Of a stretch of 64,000 bases of DNA, positions 63,947-64,000 are shown piece by piece. Positions within the stretch are counted from its first letter, which is position 1. The number at the start of each line of letters is the position of its first letter. The stretch is from Arthrobacter sp. Soil762 (GTDB lineage Bacteria > Actinomycetota > Actinomycetes > Actinomycetales > Micrococcaceae). The translations under genes and the position numbers were made by a program. The stretch is from assembly GCF_001428335.1 (NCBI RefSeq), contig NZ_LMSG01000003.1, forward strand, positions 1 through 64,000, in the 5' to 3' direction. Under the pieces are notes generated by a model that made no database searches, had not been told where the DNA came from, and saw only the letters and a list, made by a program, of their open reading frames with translations.

Positions 63947-64000
63947 TCAACTTTTGCCCTGACGGATCCGCCTCGCGTATCCGATGCCGGGCCCCGATCC
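63947..64000 (-). CDS. Possible C-terminal end of an upstream gene (partial)
   Basis: At the right edge a minus-strand frame reads GPGIGYARRIRQGKS and stops at 63947-63949. Nothing in 17 residues identifies it. In related actinobacteria gcvH or a DUF881 protein precedes garA. It could also be chance. Confidence 0.3.
   Translation of the reverse strand, partial: GSGPGIGYARRIRQGKS

Noticed and set aside
1..64000. Mobile elements, CRISPR, tRNA, rRNA or a defence island
   Set aside because: No transposase, integrase, repeat-spacer pattern, cloverleaf in the gaps or composition break was found; genes are tightly packed and syntenic with other actinobacteria.

Overview
The window is a high-GC actinobacterial chromosome segment. 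Its gene order and proteins point to the Micrococcaceae, most likely Arthrobacter or Pseudarthrobacter. Evidence includes the lipA-DUF4191-RDD-glnA-glnE-glnA2 order, a complete dcw cluster that lacks ftsA but has sepF and divIVA, a polyphosphate glucokinase, a class II DAHP synthase, and a MurE motif unlike that of diaminopimelate-adding enzymes. I found no rRNA, tRNA, CRISPR array, insertion sequence or prophage. The window is core genome, and nothing in it looks like a new defence or biosynthetic island.

Layout. 1-9323: the end of lipA, two small membrane proteins, then nitrogen assimilation. This part holds the adenylylatable glutamine synthetase GlnA, two small enzymes (GNAT and VOC), the adenylyltransferase GlnE and the second synthetase GlnA2. 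9588-15853: panB, a 54-residue protein, methionine aminopeptidase, polyphosphate glucokinase, nrdR, hisD, a membrane protein and a flavin reductase. 15864-21770: dnaE, an RluD-type pseudouridine synthase, lspA and divIVA. 21830-40646: the division and cell-wall cluster, all on the minus strand. Transcription runs from mraZ through rsmH, ftsL, ftsI, murE, murF, mraY, murD, ftsW, murG, murC, ftsQ, ftsZ, pgeF, yggS-type and sepF to yggT-type and divIVA.

41110-51197: a DUF3040 protein, DNA polymerase IV and a lipoprotein with a polyprenyl synthase. These are followed by a block syntenic with Mycobacterium tuberculosis Rv2173-Rv2182c: a small HTH protein, a LysM-transglycosylase, a PASTA Ser/Thr kinase, a class II DAHP synthase and an acyltransferase. 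51309-56641: two tandem paralogous alpha/beta hydrolases coupled to a disordered membrane protein, a ROK glucokinase and a long-chain acyl-CoA synthetase. 56729-64000: pyruvate carboxylase, a ParA-like ATPase, and the conserved garA-ftsR-bifunctional nuclease-merR cluster.

The genes converge on growth and division. Nitrogen and carbon entry (GlnA, PpgK, Glk, Pyc), peptidoglycan precursor synthesis and polymerisation, the FtsZ/SepF/DivIVA cytoskeleton and the likely ftsZ regulator FtsR all sit within 64 kb. So do a PASTA kinase and its probable FHA target GarA. The most useful new observations are regulatory. They are MraZ-type 10-bp repeats inside the mraZ promoter, GlnR-like half-sites before glnA, NrdR-like palindromes before nrdR, a dyad at the ftsZ promoter, a palindrome between the -35 and -10 boxes of the acyl-CoA synthetase, and a strong hairpin between sepF and the yggT-type gene.
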